DNA of 64,000 bases from Phocaeicola plebeius DSM 17135 (GCF_000187895.1 NZ_DS990126.1:1-64000), one strand, 5' to 3'. Shown: positions 1-11,823, numbered from the stretch's first letter. The notes: generated by a model not told the origin, from the sequence alone. Numbers and translations: made by a program.

Positions 1-2628
<2,628 letters not shown>

Positions 2629-2737
2629 TTATCCGCGCGGAGCGGATGGAAAATTCATCGGAAGGATGATATATACGTTTAGCATGAAAGAAGTGCTGAA
2701 ATTGCTTGCTTGTGAGTCATGAATACATAAATGATAT

Positions 2738-2847
<110 letters not shown>

Positions 2848-2854
2848 AACAGAG

Positions 2855-2886
2855 ACCCTGAGGTAGAGATACTTCAGGGTTTTTTT
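2855..2886 (+). terminator. Intrinsic terminator of the rRNA operon
   Basis: An 11-bp stem (2855-2865 with 2870-2880, one G-T wobble) closes a GAGA tetraloop of the stable GNRA class and is followed by a run of six or more T. It starts about 8 nt after the 5S gene and closes the rRNA operon. Confidence 0.92.
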
Positions 2887-3212
<326 letters not shown>

Positions 3213-3239
3213 AAAAAAAGCCGGAGTATTTACCCCGGC
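3213..3239 (-). terminator. Intrinsic terminator of nadB
   Basis: On the minus strand a 9-bp GCCGGGGTA / TACTCCGGC stem (one G-T wobble, AA loop) is followed by seven T. It starts 25 nt after the nadB stop codon. Confidence 0.85.
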
Positions 3240-3263
3240 CTGTGAAAATATTAATTAGAAATT

Positions 3264-4850
3264 TTATTTCTCTGTATTGTCTTTGCTTGGATGAGGATAG
3301 TCAATCGTGTAATGAAGCCCTCTGCTCTCTTTTCTTTCCATTGCCTGGCGAGTGATCAGGTAACCTACATTAATCATGTTACGGAGCTCGCAAATCTCTC
3401 TGGAAGCCTTTACACGTTTAAACAGGCGTTCTGTTTCTTCATAGAGAATATCCAGACGGTTCCATGCACGCACCAGACGGAGGTTGCTTCGTACAATACC
3501 TACATACGACTCCATAATCTGATTGACTTCTTTCATACTTTGTGTAATCAGAATTCGTTCTTCGTTGCTGATAGTGCCTTCTTCATTCCATTCCGGAATA
3601 TCTTCGTTGAAATCGTAACGGTCGAGTACACTGAGTGCGTGTTTAGCGGCAGAATCCGCATAAACAATGGCTTCTATCAGTGAATTGGATGCAAGACGGT
3701 TACCTCCATGCAATCCTGTGCAAGAACATTCTCCCAAAGCATACAGGCGCTTGATGCTGGATTGTCCGTCCAAATCGACCTTGATACCTCCACACAAATA
3801 ATGTGCAGCTGGTGCTACCGGGATATAGTCTTTCGTAATATCAATTCCCAGGCTCAGGCACTTTTTATAAATATTGGGGAAATGTTTCTTTGTTTCTTCC
3901 GGATCTTTATGCGTTACATCCAGGTATACATGGTCTTCACCACGTTGTTTCATTTCATTGTCTATGGCACGTGCCACGATGTCACGAGGAGCCAATGAGA
4001 GGCGCGGGTCGTATTTCTGCATGAATTCTTCACCCGACAAGTTTCTCAGTACACCTCCGTATCCTCGCATAGCTTCTGTGATAAGGAAGCTGGGACGGTC
4101 GCCCGGATGATACAAGGCAGTAGGGTGGAATTGTATAAACTCCATGTCTTTGACAACTCCTTTGGCGCGATATACCATAGCAATACCGTCGCCTGTAGCA
4201 ACCAATGGATTGGTCGTATGAGTGTAAACCGCTTCACATCCTCCAGTGGCCATGACGGTAATTTTAGAAAGGAATGTATCTACTTCACCTGTTTTTTCAT
4301 TCAGCACATAAGCACCAAAGCATTTGATTCCCGGCGTGTGACGCGTAACGATAATTCCCAAATGGTGCTGGGTGATGATTTCTACCGCATAGAAATTACT
4401 GAAGACGGTGATATTGGGATGACGTTTTACTTCTTCTATCAGGCTGGTCTGTATTTCAGCACCAGTATTGTCTTTATGATGGAGAATACGGAATTCAGAA
4501 TGTCCGCCTTCCTTGTGCAGGTCGAACTCTCCGTTGTCTTTCTTGTCAAAGTTTACTCCCCATTTAATTAACTCTTCTATTTGAGAAGGCGCATTGCAGA
4601 TAACCTTTTCTACAGCGGCAGGATCGCTGATCCAGTCTCCTGCAACCATGGTGTCGTGGATATGTTTTTCGAAATTATCCACCTTCAGGTTGGTTACTGA
4701 AGCGATGCCTCCCTGTGCATAGTAGGTGTTCGCTTCTTCCAGTCCGGCCTTGCAGATCAGTGCAACCGAACCCTTATGCGCCACTTTCAGCGCAAAGCTC
4801 ATTCCGGCAATTCCTGAACCGATAACGAGAAAATCGAATTTTCTTATCAT
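3264..4850 (-). CDS. nadB: L-aspartate oxidase (NadB)
   Basis: Flavoenzyme that oxidises L-aspartate to iminoaspartate, the first step of de novo NAD synthesis; acts in the cytoplasm. The 528-residue product has the N-terminal FAD-binding GSGIAG at about residues 12-17, the family signature YYAQGGIASV near 43-52, the active-site-region stretch HKEGGHSEFRILHH, and the FAD-binding EFIQFHPTALY and MRGYGGVLRN segments. A helical C-terminal domain ends the protein. Length is normal for NadB. It resembles the flavoprotein subunit of fumarate reductase, but the short length and N-terminal signature favour NadB. nadA and nadC are not adjacent. It is transcribed alone, convergent with the rRNA operon. 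Confidence 0.95.
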   Translation of the reverse strand: MIRKFDFLVIGSGIAGMSFALKVAHKGSVALICKAGLEEANTYYAQGGIASVTNLKVDNFEKHIHDTMVAGDWISDPAAVEKVICNAPSQIEELIKWGVNFDKKDNGEFDLHKEGGHSEFRILHHKDNTGAEIQTSLIEEVKRHPNITVFSNFYAVEIITQHHLGIIVTRHTPGIKCFGAYVLNEKTGEVDTFLSKITVMATGGCEAVYTHTTNPLVATGDGIAMVYRAKGVVKDMEFIQFHPTALYHPGDRPSFLITEAMRGYGGVLRNLSGEEFMQKYDPRLSLAPRDIVARAIDNEMKQRGEDHVYLDVTHKDPEETKKHFPNIYKKCLSLGIDITKDYIPVAPAAHYLCGGIKVDLDGQSSIKRLYALGECSCTGLHGGNRLASNSLIEAIVYADSAAKHALSVLDRYDFNEDIPEWNEEGTISNEERILITQSMKEVNQIMESYVGIVRSNLRLVRAWNRLDILYEETERLFKRVKASREICELRNMINVGYLITRQAMERKESRGLHYTIDYPHPSKDNTEK

Positions 4851-4869
4851 AAGATTGGGTATTATAACG

Positions 4870-4905
4870 CAAAACTACAAAAAAGTCAGTTATATGATGC
4901 TCAAA
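4870..4905 (-). promoter_or_regulatory. Possible promoter of nadB
   Basis: On the minus strand TAGTTTTG at 4870-4877 matches the Bacteroides -7 consensus TAnnTTTG. A TTTG -33-like element lies at 4902-4905. The 24-nt spacing is a little long, so the -33 assignment is uncertain. Confidence 0.45.
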
Positions 4906-5027
4906 AGCATTCTTTTTTGTGTGTCTCTGTAGATTGATTTTTAAAATACTTAAAGATGCGTTGGAGATGTTTTGTTTTCAAGCAGAATTTCTTATCTTCA
5001 CGGGAAATTAAATCAAAAAATCAGACA

Positions 5028-5450
5028 ATGAATCGTACTTTTCAATCAAAAGTTGGTTGGTGGTATTGGATAGTGATAGGAATAACTTCTGTGTTGTTAT
5101 TCTTTTTTTTCTGGGAACATTATCTGCTGTGTACAATTCTGTGTGCAACTGTGGTGATTTTTGAAATCGAGATGCTGATTCATACGCAGTATGTAATTAC
5201 AGAAGATGGCTGGCTAAAAGTAGAGACCGGACGGTTTATCCCCAATGCATCACTTGAAATAGATCAGATTCTTCGTATACGGAAAGTCCGTTCGATGGCT
5301 TTCTGGCAACCTGCTTTGTCGTTCGAGCGGCTAGAAGTCGTTTTTAAAAAACATGGAAAGGTTCGCTCCATTTCTCTCTCTCCTAAGAATCAGGAAGATT
5401 TTATCCGTTGCTTGTTGAAAAAGAACGAGGTAATTCAATTTTATGATTGA
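5028..5450 (+). CDS. Small membrane protein with PH-like (bPH_4-type) domain
   Basis: 140 residues from the ATG at 5028. Two closely spaced hydrophobic segments (about 10-30 and 32-48) anchor it in the membrane. After them comes a soluble part resembling the bacterial PH-like families (DUF1200/bPH_4): ITEDGWLKVETG, a middle LEIDQILRIRKVRS, then PALSFERLEVVFKKHG and a final SLSPKNQEDFIRCL. An upstream in-frame ATG at 4956 would add 24 polar residues before the membrane segment. The inner ATG is preferred because it puts the hydrophobic segment close to the N-terminus. The next gene encodes a protein of the same layout. Function is unknown. Confidence 0.7.
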   Translation: MNRTFQSKVGWWYWIVIGITSVLLFFFFWEHYLLCTILCATVVIFEIEMLIHTQYVITEDGWLKVETGRFIPNASLEIDQILRIRKVRSMAFWQPALSFERLEVVFKKHGKVRSISLSPKNQEDFIRCLLKKNEVIQFYD

Positions 5451-5477
5451 GACAAATAATTAACTGATAAAAATACT

Positions 5478-5870
5478 ATGGTACGTGAGTTTAAAATCCG
5501 CAGAACTCCTTTTAAAGTGTGGTTAGGAGTCATTATTGTGATTGTAGCCATTGTGCTGATGGCGTTGCATACAGAAAACTATTGGAATTTGATGCCGATT
5601 GTGCTTCCCGTTTTATTGTTGATTGATGAGCAGATGACGCGTATTCAGGTACAGGAAAACGGGGATATTTGGTTGAAAAGAGGTTTTAGTGGAAGTATCA
5701 AGGCGTATGGAGTAAGACGGATTGCATTGCGTAAGAAAGATTCGTTGCTGAAAGGAAGAATTACCATATATTATACGAAAGGGTTCATTAATTTTGACCC
5801 GGCCGATTTAAAAGGATTTGTGGCTTGTGCGAAAGAACGCAATCCTCATGCAGACTATCGTGAAGAATAA
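5478..5870 (+). CDS. Small membrane protein, PH-like fold suspected
   Basis: 130 residues. Two hydrophobic segments at about 14-29 and 36-50 are followed by a soluble part (VQENGDIWLKRGF, then AYGVRRIALRKKDSLLKGRITIYY and FDPADLKGFVACAKERNP). Layout, size and motif order mirror the gene 27 nt upstream: membrane hairpin, one beta-rich domain, and a C-terminal helix of the type seen in PH-like domains. It is probably a diverged paralogue and probably co-transcribed. No catalytic motif is visible. The specific function is not known. Confidence 0.6.
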   Translation: MVREFKIRRTPFKVWLGVIIVIVAIVLMALHTENYWNLMPIVLPVLLLIDEQMTRIQVQENGDIWLKRGFSGSIKAYGVRRIALRKKDSLLKGRITIYYTKGFINFDPADLKGFVACAKERNPHADYREE

Positions 5871-5894
5871 TCATTTCTAAAACTTGAATGGATT

Positions 5895-7235
5895 ATGAAG
5901 TATCAATTAGCTATAATTGGTGGTGGCCCGGCTGGATATACAGCTGCTGAGATGGCCGGAAAAGGAGGACTGAGTGTAGTTTTGTTTGAAAAGAACAACG
6001 TGGGCGGAGTTTGTCTGAATGAGGGATGTATTCCCACAAAGACCTTGCTGTATGCGGCGAAAGTACACGATACGGCTTTGCATGCATCGAAATACGGTGT
6101 CAACGTGAAAGAGGTTTCAGCCGATTTAGGAAAGATTGTAGCTCGGAAAACAAAAGTGGTCAGAAAATTGGTACTGGGTATCAAGGCAAAGCTTACGGCA
6201 CAGAAGGTCACTTTGGTGCATGGGGAGGCTTATATCCAGGATACACATACAGTTCGTTGTGGTGAGGAGTTGTATGAGTGTGAACAGATGATAGTATGTA
6301 CAGGCAGTGCGACTTTTATTCCTCCTGTGGCAGGGCTTGATTCGGTGAACTACTGGACACATCGGGAGGCACTGGATAATAAAGAAATTCCTTCTTCTTT
6401 GGTCATTGTAGGAGGGGGAGTTATCGGTATGGAATTTGCTTCATTCTTCCACAGTTTAGGAGTAAAAGTAACGGTTGTGGAAATGATGGATGAAATCTTA
6501 GGAGGAATGGACAAGGAGTTGTCAGGTCTTCTACGGGCAGATTATGCCAAGAGAGGAGTGAAGTTCTTACTGAATACGAAAGTAACCGGAGTGACACAGA
6601 AGGAAGACGGAATAGAAATAGAATATACTTGCGGAGAAGAAAAAAATACCGTTTGTGCCGAAAAACTGTTGATGAGCGTAGGACGCCGGCCGGTAATGAA
6701 CGGATTCGGATTGGAAAACCTGAATCTGGAACTTACGGCGTGTGGAATGGTGAAAGTAGATGAACATTTGCAATCTTCTGTGCCGGGAGTATATGTGTGT
6801 GGTGATTTGAATGGAGTATCTTTGCTGGCTCATACGGCTGTACGTGAAGCAGAGGTGGCAGTTCATCATATTTTAGGAAAAACAGATGCCATGAGCTATC
6901 GTGCCATACCGGGAGTTGTTTATACCAATCCGGAAATTGCTTCTGTCGGTTGTACGGAAGAAGCGCTTACACGTGAAGGCCGTGCTTATCGTGTAATAAG
7001 CTTGCCCGCAGCTTATTCAGGTCGTTTTGTGGCTGAAAATGAAGGTGTGAATGGAGTCTGCAAGGTATTGGTAGGAGAAGATGAAGAGATTTTAGGAGTA
7101 CATTTGCTGGGAAATCCGGCTTCTGAATTAATTATTCAGGCAGGAATGATGATAGAAGACAGACGTAAACTTTCGGACTGGAAAAAGTATGTCTTTCCAC
7201 ATCCTACGGTAGGCGAAATCTTTCGCGAGTTATAA
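5895..7235 (+). CDS. lpdA: Dihydrolipoyl dehydrogenase (E3)
   Basis: FAD-dependent disulfide oxidoreductase that reoxidises dihydrolipoamide in 2-oxoacid dehydrogenase or glycine-cleavage complexes, reducing NAD+. The 446-residue product shows the FAD motif GGGPAG near residue 9, the redox-active pair C40-LNEG-C45, the NAD-binding VGGGVIGMEFA, the second FAD motif VYVCGDLNG, and the C-terminal catalytic FPHPTVGE (H436, E441). Length is slightly short for the family, but all functional motifs are present. The start lies 24 nt after the upstream membrane-protein gene. No E1 or E2 gene is nearby, so the partner complex cannot be named. Confidence 0.92.
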   Translation: MKYQLAIIGGGPAGYTAAEMAGKGGLSVVLFEKNNVGGVCLNEGCIPTKTLLYAAKVHDTALHASKYGVNVKEVSADLGKIVARKTKVVRKLVLGIKAKLTAQKVTLVHGEAYIQDTHTVRCGEELYECEQMIVCTGSATFIPPVAGLDSVNYWTHREALDNKEIPSSLVIVGGGVIGMEFASFFHSLGVKVTVVEMMDEILGGMDKELSGLLRADYAKRGVKFLLNTKVTGVTQKEDGIEIEYTCGEEKNTVCAEKLLMSVGRRPVMNGFGLENLNLELTACGMVKVDEHLQSSVPGVYVCGDLNGVSLLAHTAVREAEVAVHHILGKTDAMSYRAIPGVVYTNPEIASVGCTEEALTREGRAYRVISLPAAYSGRFVAENEGVNGVCKVLVGEDEEILGVHLLGNPASELIIQAGMMIEDRRKLSDWKKYVFPHPTVGEIFREL

Positions 7236-7248
7236 ATTGAAGTGTTGA

Positions 7249-8664
7249 ATGAAACGGATAAGCGGAGTATTATTTTTTTTATTTCTTTGGGCCGGTTTTC
7301 TTCATGCCCAGACGTTATTAACAGATGAGTTAAACAAGTTAATATCTACCGACCCCTTGTTGAAAACCTCGGAAGTAGGTATTGTGGTTCATGATTTAAC
7401 TGCAGGCAAGGAGCTTTATAGCTATCAGGCAGACAAGTTGTACCGGCCGGCTTCTATTGAGAAAGTGATTACTGCAGTAACGGCTTTGGATGTATTAGGA
7501 AAGGATTTTCAGTTTCAGACTACACTTTCATACGATGGTGTGGTGGAAAAAGGGATATTGAAAGGAAATCTGTACGTAAAAGGAGACTTTGATCCGGAGT
7601 TTATGGAGTTGGATATGGACTTTCTGGTTAGAGCCGTGAAAGAGGCGGGCATACAAGCTATTTCCGGAAAACTCGTGGGTGATGTTTCTTTGATGGATTC
7701 CATATACTGGGGAGAGGGCTGGTCATGGGATGATACTCCAGAAGCTTTCCAGCCTTATCTTTCACCGCTTATGCTGAACAGAGGATGTGTGGATATTAAG
7801 GTTTCTCCTTCTTCTAAAGGGAAAGCTGGCGTAGTGGAAATTACTCCAGAATCGGATTATTATCAGTTGAATAATCGTTCTATAAGTCTGCATCCCGAAG
7901 CTGGAAAACTGAAAATAACGCGTGACTGGCTCACAAACGGCAATACGATAGATGTTTCCGGCAGTGTTTCTTCTGTTCGTAAGCGTACGCTGAATCTGTA
8001 TGATTCCAAGCGGTTCTTTATGGATACGTTTTGTTACAAGCTTAAGAAAGAAGGATTGTCCGTATCGAAAGATAGTATCTTCTTTTTGACAACTCCCGAT
8101 ACAGTACAATGGATTTATACTTGTCGTCGTCCGGTAGAAGCTGTATTGAAGCGTGCTTTAAAAGAAAGTGACAATCTTTCTGCAGAGGCTTTGTTCCGTC
8201 AGTTAGGATGTATGAATGGAAAGCATACTTCGCATATTTCTTTTAAGGATTGTCAGGGAGTAGTGGAAGGATTTATGCGAAATACATTGGGATACGATTC
8301 TGAGAATTATCAGATTGTAGACGGGAGCGGTGTTTCTTTGTATAATTATGTATCTCCGCGTCTCGTTTTGGCTTACTTAAATTATGCTTATCGTCATCCA
8401 TCCTTATTTCGGGTTTTCTATGATTGTCTGCCTGTAGCAGGAGTAGACGGTACACTTCAAGGTAGAATGCGTACGGGGAAAGCATTCCGTAATGTAAGGG
8501 CAAAAACAGGAACTGTTACAGGAATTAGTTCGTTGGCTGGTTATTTGACATCCGTGAACGGGCACAAAATTTCTTTTGTTATCATTAATCAGAATATACT
8601 GAAGGCTCGTCAGGCTCGTAAACTACAGGATAAAATTTGTGAGTTATTGATACGTATGAATTGA
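7249..8664 (+). CDS. dacB: D-alanyl-D-alanine carboxypeptidase/endopeptidase, PBP4 type
   Basis: Class C low-molecular-weight penicillin-binding protein of family S13. It trims pentapeptide stems and can cut peptide cross-links in the periplasm. A signal peptide (about residues 1-20, ending HAQ) is followed by the three active-site motifs: SxxK at S69-K72 (ASIEK), SDN at about 307-309, and KTG at about 419-421. The long insert between SxxK and SDN is typical of PBP4/DacB. 471 residues is the normal length. It starts 13 nt after lpdA, so the two may share a transcript, but no functional link is obvious. Confidence 0.92.
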   Translation: MKRISGVLFFLFLWAGFLHAQTLLTDELNKLISTDPLLKTSEVGIVVHDLTAGKELYSYQADKLYRPASIEKVITAVTALDVLGKDFQFQTTLSYDGVVEKGILKGNLYVKGDFDPEFMELDMDFLVRAVKEAGIQAISGKLVGDVSLMDSIYWGEGWSWDDTPEAFQPYLSPLMLNRGCVDIKVSPSSKGKAGVVEITPESDYYQLNNRSISLHPEAGKLKITRDWLTNGNTIDVSGSVSSVRKRTLNLYDSKRFFMDTFCYKLKKEGLSVSKDSIFFLTTPDTVQWIYTCRRPVEAVLKRALKESDNLSAEALFRQLGCMNGKHTSHISFKDCQGVVEGFMRNTLGYDSENYQIVDGSGVSLYNYVSPRLVLAYLNYAYRHPSLFRVFYDCLPVAGVDGTLQGRMRTGKAFRNVRAKTGTVTGISSLAGYLTSVNGHKISFVIINQNILKARQARKLQDKICELLIRMN

Positions 8665-8880
8665 GTAAGAAAGTACGATGAAACGTATTTTTAGTAGAAA
8701 AAATCAATAAATACACAAGAAGTAGCACAATTTTATAGGTTTTGTGAACAAATATTGTACCTGGATTTCGACTAACTTTTGTATTTTTGTCTGCGTAGAG
8801 AGAAAGAACTTTAAACAATAACATAAAGTTGTTCTCTGTTTTTCGGGGAGCAACGGAAGATTTTAAAATTTATAATTATT
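8665..8880. promoter_or_regulatory. Intergenic region with promoter for the SDR gene
   Basis: TATTTTTG at 8782-8789 matches the Bacteroides -7 element TAnnTTTG and would start a transcript with an 80-90 nt leader. Only a weak TTG at 8755-8757 is available as -33. A short TACG/CGTA hairpin with T-run just after dacB (about 8674-8692) could be a weak terminator. Nothing else recognisable. Confidence 0.5.
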
Positions 8881-9675
8881 ATGGTAAACTTTTCACTTGA
8901 AGGTAAGGTAGCCCTTGTAACAGGTGCTTCTTACGGTATTGGTTTTGCTATTGCTACAGCCTTTGCTAAAGCTGGTGCAACTATCGTGTTTAACGACATT
9001 AAACAGGAATTGGTTGACAAAGGTTTGGCTGCATACAAAGAAGAAGGAATCAATGCACATGGTTATGTATGCGACGTAACCAATGAAGAAGCCGTAAATG
9101 CACTCGTAGCACAGGTAGAAAAAGAAGTAGGTGTAATTGATATTCTGGTAAACAATGCAGGTATCATCAAACGTATTCCGATGTGTGAGATGTCAGCAGA
9201 CCAGTTCCGTCAGGTTATTGATGTGGATTTGAACGCACCGTTTATCGTTTCAAAAGCTGTTATTCCTAGCATGATTAAGAAAGGTCACGGAAAGATTATC
9301 AACATCTGTTCTATGATGAGTGAATTGGGCCGTGAAACTGTTTCTGCATACGCAGCTGCAAAGGGTGGTTTGAAAATGTTGACTCGTAACATTGCTTCTG
9401 AATATGGTGAATTCAATATTCAGTGTAATGGTATCGGTCCGGGTTACATCGCTACTCCTCAGACAGCTCCTTTGCGTGAACGTCAGGCTGATGGTTCTCG
9501 TCATCCGTTCGATGCATTTATCGTGGCTAAAACTCCGGCTGCTCGTTGGGGAACTCCGGAAGATTTGATGGGTCCTGCTGTATTCTTGGCTTCTGACGCA
9601 TCTAACTTTGTAAACGGTCACGTATTGTATGTGGACGGTGGTATTTTGGCTTATATCGGTAAACAACCTAAATAA
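8881..9675 (+). CDS. SDR oxidoreductase, gluconate 5-dehydrogenase-like
   Basis: 264-residue classical short-chain dehydrogenase/reductase. The cofactor motif TGASYGIG is at 14-21, NNAG at about 90-93, and the catalytic Ser144, Tyr157 and Lys161 have the usual 13- and 4-residue spacing. The C-terminus carries DGGILAYIG. Overall wording is close to gluconate 5-dehydrogenase / 2-dehydro-3-deoxy-D-gluconate 5-dehydrogenase (IdnO/KduD) enzymes, which interconvert keto-sugar acids. Substrate cannot be fixed from sequence. The neighbour downstream is a DUF4861 lipoprotein, a partner often seen with uronate-related genes, which supports a sugar-acid role. Confidence 0.82.
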   Translation: MVNFSLEGKVALVTGASYGIGFAIATAFAKAGATIVFNDIKQELVDKGLAAYKEEGINAHGYVCDVTNEEAVNALVAQVEKEVGVIDILVNNAGIIKRIPMCEMSADQFRQVIDVDLNAPFIVSKAVIPSMIKKGHGKIINICSMMSELGRETVSAYAAAKGGLKMLTRNIASEYGEFNIQCNGIGPGYIATPQTAPLRERQADGSRHPFDAFIVAKTPAARWGTPEDLMGPAVFLASDASNFVNGHVLYVDGGILAYIGKQPK

Positions 9676-9696
9676 GTTAATATTTATTTTGTAGAT

Positions 9697-9746
9697 AGAA
9701 TGTCATTCTGGGGAAGTATGTATGGACTTTCTCAGAATGACTTTTT
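9697..9746 (+). terminator. Hairpin with T-run after the SDR gene
   Basis: GTCATTCTG at 9702-9710 pairs perfectly with CAGAATGAC at 9733-9741 across a 22-nt loop and is followed by TTTTT. The left arm belongs to a 14-base sequence (9697-9710) that recurs at 11734-11747. It may be a partial terminator between the SDR gene and the DUF4861 gene. Confidence 0.6.
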
Positions 9747-9769
9747 GGTAAATAGCTAAAGATAATATT

Positions 9770-11005
9770 ATGAGAAAGACTTTGTTTGCTGCCGCTGCTT
9801 GTGCCACTGTATTGTGGACCGGATGTAGTAAATCAGAATCTGTCACTGTGACAATTGCCAATCCCTTGGCTATAGAACGTACAGGGGAAATGGTGGAAAT
9901 TCCCGTAAACGATATTTATACGCAGTTAAATCTTTCTGACACTGCGCAGTTTGTAATCTATGATGAGAAAGCTCAGGAGGTTCCTTATCAGTTGACATAC
10001 GATGAGAAGGTGATATTTCCTGTGTCTATCGCTTCAAACGCTTCAGTGAATTATACAGTACAGCAAGGAACTCCTTCAATGGTTAATGCAGTAGTGTATG
10101 GCCGTTGCTATCCGGAACGTCTGGATGACATTGCGTGGGAGAATGACCGTGCGGCTTATCGTGCATACGGTCCGGCATTGCAGAAGAGCGGAGAAAGAGC
10201 CTATGGATATGATGTCTTTACAAAGAGTGTAGAAGAACTCGTCGTAGAAGACCGTTATGCAATGGAGCTGGATTCTGCCTCACGTGCGGAAATCAAAGCG
10301 TTGAGAGAAGCTGGAAAGAAAGAGGAGGCAGACAGCTTGTCGCGTGCTATCTCTTATCATATTGACCATGGAAACGGAATGGACTGCTATGCGGTTGGCC
10401 CTACTTTGGGAGGTGGTACTGCAGCCTTGATGCCGGATTCTGCGATTGTATATCCTTATTGTTACAAAGATTATGAGATTTTGGATAACGGGCCTTTGCG
10501 TTTTACCGTGAAACTGGTATTCAACCCTTTGGTGGTAAAGAACGATTCAAATGTGGTAGAAACTCGTATCATACAGCTTGATAAAGGCTCTCAGCTGAAC
10601 AAGACTACGGTTTCATACGAATATCTGACACAGGCTACTCCGGTAGCAGCAGGGTTGGTGCTTCATGCAGCAAATCCTGAAGGATATGCGTATGATGCAG
10701 CTAAAGGATATATCTCTTATGCGGACCCCACCACAAATGCTCAGGCTGGTAACGGTATTGTATATGTAGGAGCGGTATTCCCTGCTTCGGTACAGACTAC
10801 TACACAGTTATTTGAAAAACCGGTAGGAGATGCATTGGGTCATGTATTAGGTATTTCTACGTATGAACCGGGTAATGATTTTGTATATTATTGGGGTTCA
10901 GGCTGGAGCAAATATGGCTTTGAGAAAGCAGAAGACTGGACAAATTATTTGAAGGATTATGCTGAAAAGGTACGTAATCCGCTGGTGGTTACCATTCAGA
11001 AATAA
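9770..11005 (+). CDS. DUF4861-family lipoprotein
   Basis: 411 residues. The N-terminus is a lipoprotein signal with lipobox LWTGC near residue 19, so the mature protein is anchored to a membrane facing periplasm or outside. The rest is rich in beta-strand and shows repeated aromatic-glycine segments such as YAYDAAKGYISYADP and FVYYWGSGWSKYG near the C-terminus, as in the Bacteroidetes family DUF4861. No catalytic residues can be assigned. The SDR gene upstream suggests a carbohydrate or uronate context. It ends at a strong bidirectional terminator. Confidence 0.75.
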   Translation: MRKTLFAAAACATVLWTGCSKSESVTVTIANPLAIERTGEMVEIPVNDIYTQLNLSDTAQFVIYDEKAQEVPYQLTYDEKVIFPVSIASNASVNYTVQQGTPSMVNAVVYGRCYPERLDDIAWENDRAAYRAYGPALQKSGERAYGYDVFTKSVEELVVEDRYAMELDSASRAEIKALREAGKKEEADSLSRAISYHIDHGNGMDCYAVGPTLGGGTAALMPDSAIVYPYCYKDYEILDNGPLRFTVKLVFNPLVVKNDSNVVETRIIQLDKGSQLNKTTVSYEYLTQATPVAAGLVLHAANPEGYAYDAAKGYISYADPTTNAQAGNGIVYVGAVFPASVQTTTQLFEKPVGDALGHVLGISTYEPGNDFVYYWGSGWSKYGFEKAEDWTNYLKDYAEKVRNPLVVTIQK

Positions 11006-11022
11006 TATATACCTATAATTAT

Positions 11023-11066
11023 AAAAAAGGCGCAAAGCAGATACAAGGATTTGCTTTGCGCCTTTC
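11023..11066. terminator. Bidirectional intrinsic terminator
   Basis: An 11-bp perfect stem (GGCGCAAAGCA at 11029-11039 with TGCTTTGCGCC at 11052-11062) has six A on the left and a T-rich right side. It serves the DUF4861 gene (+) and the deacetylase gene (-), which converge here. Confidence 0.92.
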
Positions 11067-11072
11067 TGTTTC

Positions 11073-11684
11073 TTAGGGAAAGACCTTGAATTCATATCCT
11101 TCCTTTAGCAGCCACTCAATGGAGCGGGGAAGAGCATATTTAAGGTTTTCTTCCGATTTCAGGGAGTCATGGAACGTGATGATAGAACCGTTCCGGGCAT
11201 ATTTCTTTACCTTCTCAAATACTTGCGGACCATTGAGCCGCTTGCTGTAGTCTCGCGTAACCAAATCCCACATCACAATCTGGTATTTCTTTTTCAACAC
11301 ATGGTATTGCATCCACCGCATGTGTCCGTGAGGAGGACGAAATAAGTTGGTCTGCAAATAAGCGTTGGCCTTATCGGTATTGGCCAGGTAATTTTGACTT
11401 AAAAATTCGAATCCTCGTATATGGTTAAAAGTATGATTCCCGATACGGTGTCCGCGTTCCACTACCATCTGGAATTCTTTGGGATGCTTCCTTACATTAT
11501 CGCCCACCATGAAGAAGGTAGCTTTAATTCCATATTTGTCCAGTAAATCAAGTATCCAGGGAGTTACCTCAGGTATGGGGCCGTCATCAAAAGTGAGGTA
11601 GACGGCTCTTTCTGTTTTATCCATGCGCCAGAAAGCTTTTGGATAAAGCAGACGGATAAATTGTGGAGGTTGTTCTATGAACAT
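11073..11684 (-). CDS. Polysaccharide deacetylase (NodB domain)
   Basis: 203 residues from the ATG at 11684; an in-frame ATG at 11756 would add 24 polar residues lying inside an inverted repeat and is less likely. A NodB-type carbohydrate esterase 4 domain fills the protein: TFDDGP with D33/D34, the metal-binding H84-TFN-H88, FRPPHG with R116, WDLVTRDY, and a C-terminal TFHD (H172, D173). All metal and catalytic positions are intact. No signal peptide is visible, although a short basic and hydrophobic N-terminus is present. Likely removes N- or O-acetyl groups from a glycan, perhaps peptidoglycan; the substrate is not known. Confidence 0.85.
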   Translation of the reverse strand: MFIEQPPQFIRLLYPKAFWRMDKTERAVYLTFDDGPIPEVTPWILDLLDKYGIKATFFMVGDNVRKHPKEFQMVVERGHRIGNHTFNHIRGFEFLSQNYLANTDKANAYLQTNLFRPPHGHMRWMQYHVLKKKYQIVMWDLVTRDYSKRLNGPQVFEKVKKYARNGSIITFHDSLKSEENLKYALPRSIEWLLKEGYEFKVFP

Positions 11685-11733
11685 GTTTTTCGTCGTTTTT
11701 AAGAGGTTTGTTTTGCAGAAAGAATTAAAAGAA

Positions 11734-11795
11734 AGAATGTCATTCTGAACCGGCAAAGGTGGTAATATTCTCTGTGGTATTCAGAATGACATTCT
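11734..11795 (-). repeat. Long perfect inverted repeat between deacetylase and GT117 genes
   Basis: Two 16-base arms (11734-11749 and 11780-11795) are exact reverse complements, separated by 30 nt. Each arm contains a near-palindrome, AGAATGTCATTCT. On the minus strand the hairpin is followed by TTCTTTTAATTC, so it may terminate the GT117 transcript. The same 14 bases occur at 9697-9710. Confidence 0.8.
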
Positions 11796-11823
11796 GTATC
11801 TGATACATTCAATCTCTTTTGTA

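Noticed and set aside
2629..2737. tRNA gene in the 23S-5S spacer
   Set aside because: No cloverleaf, T-loop GTTC motif or acceptor stem is present.
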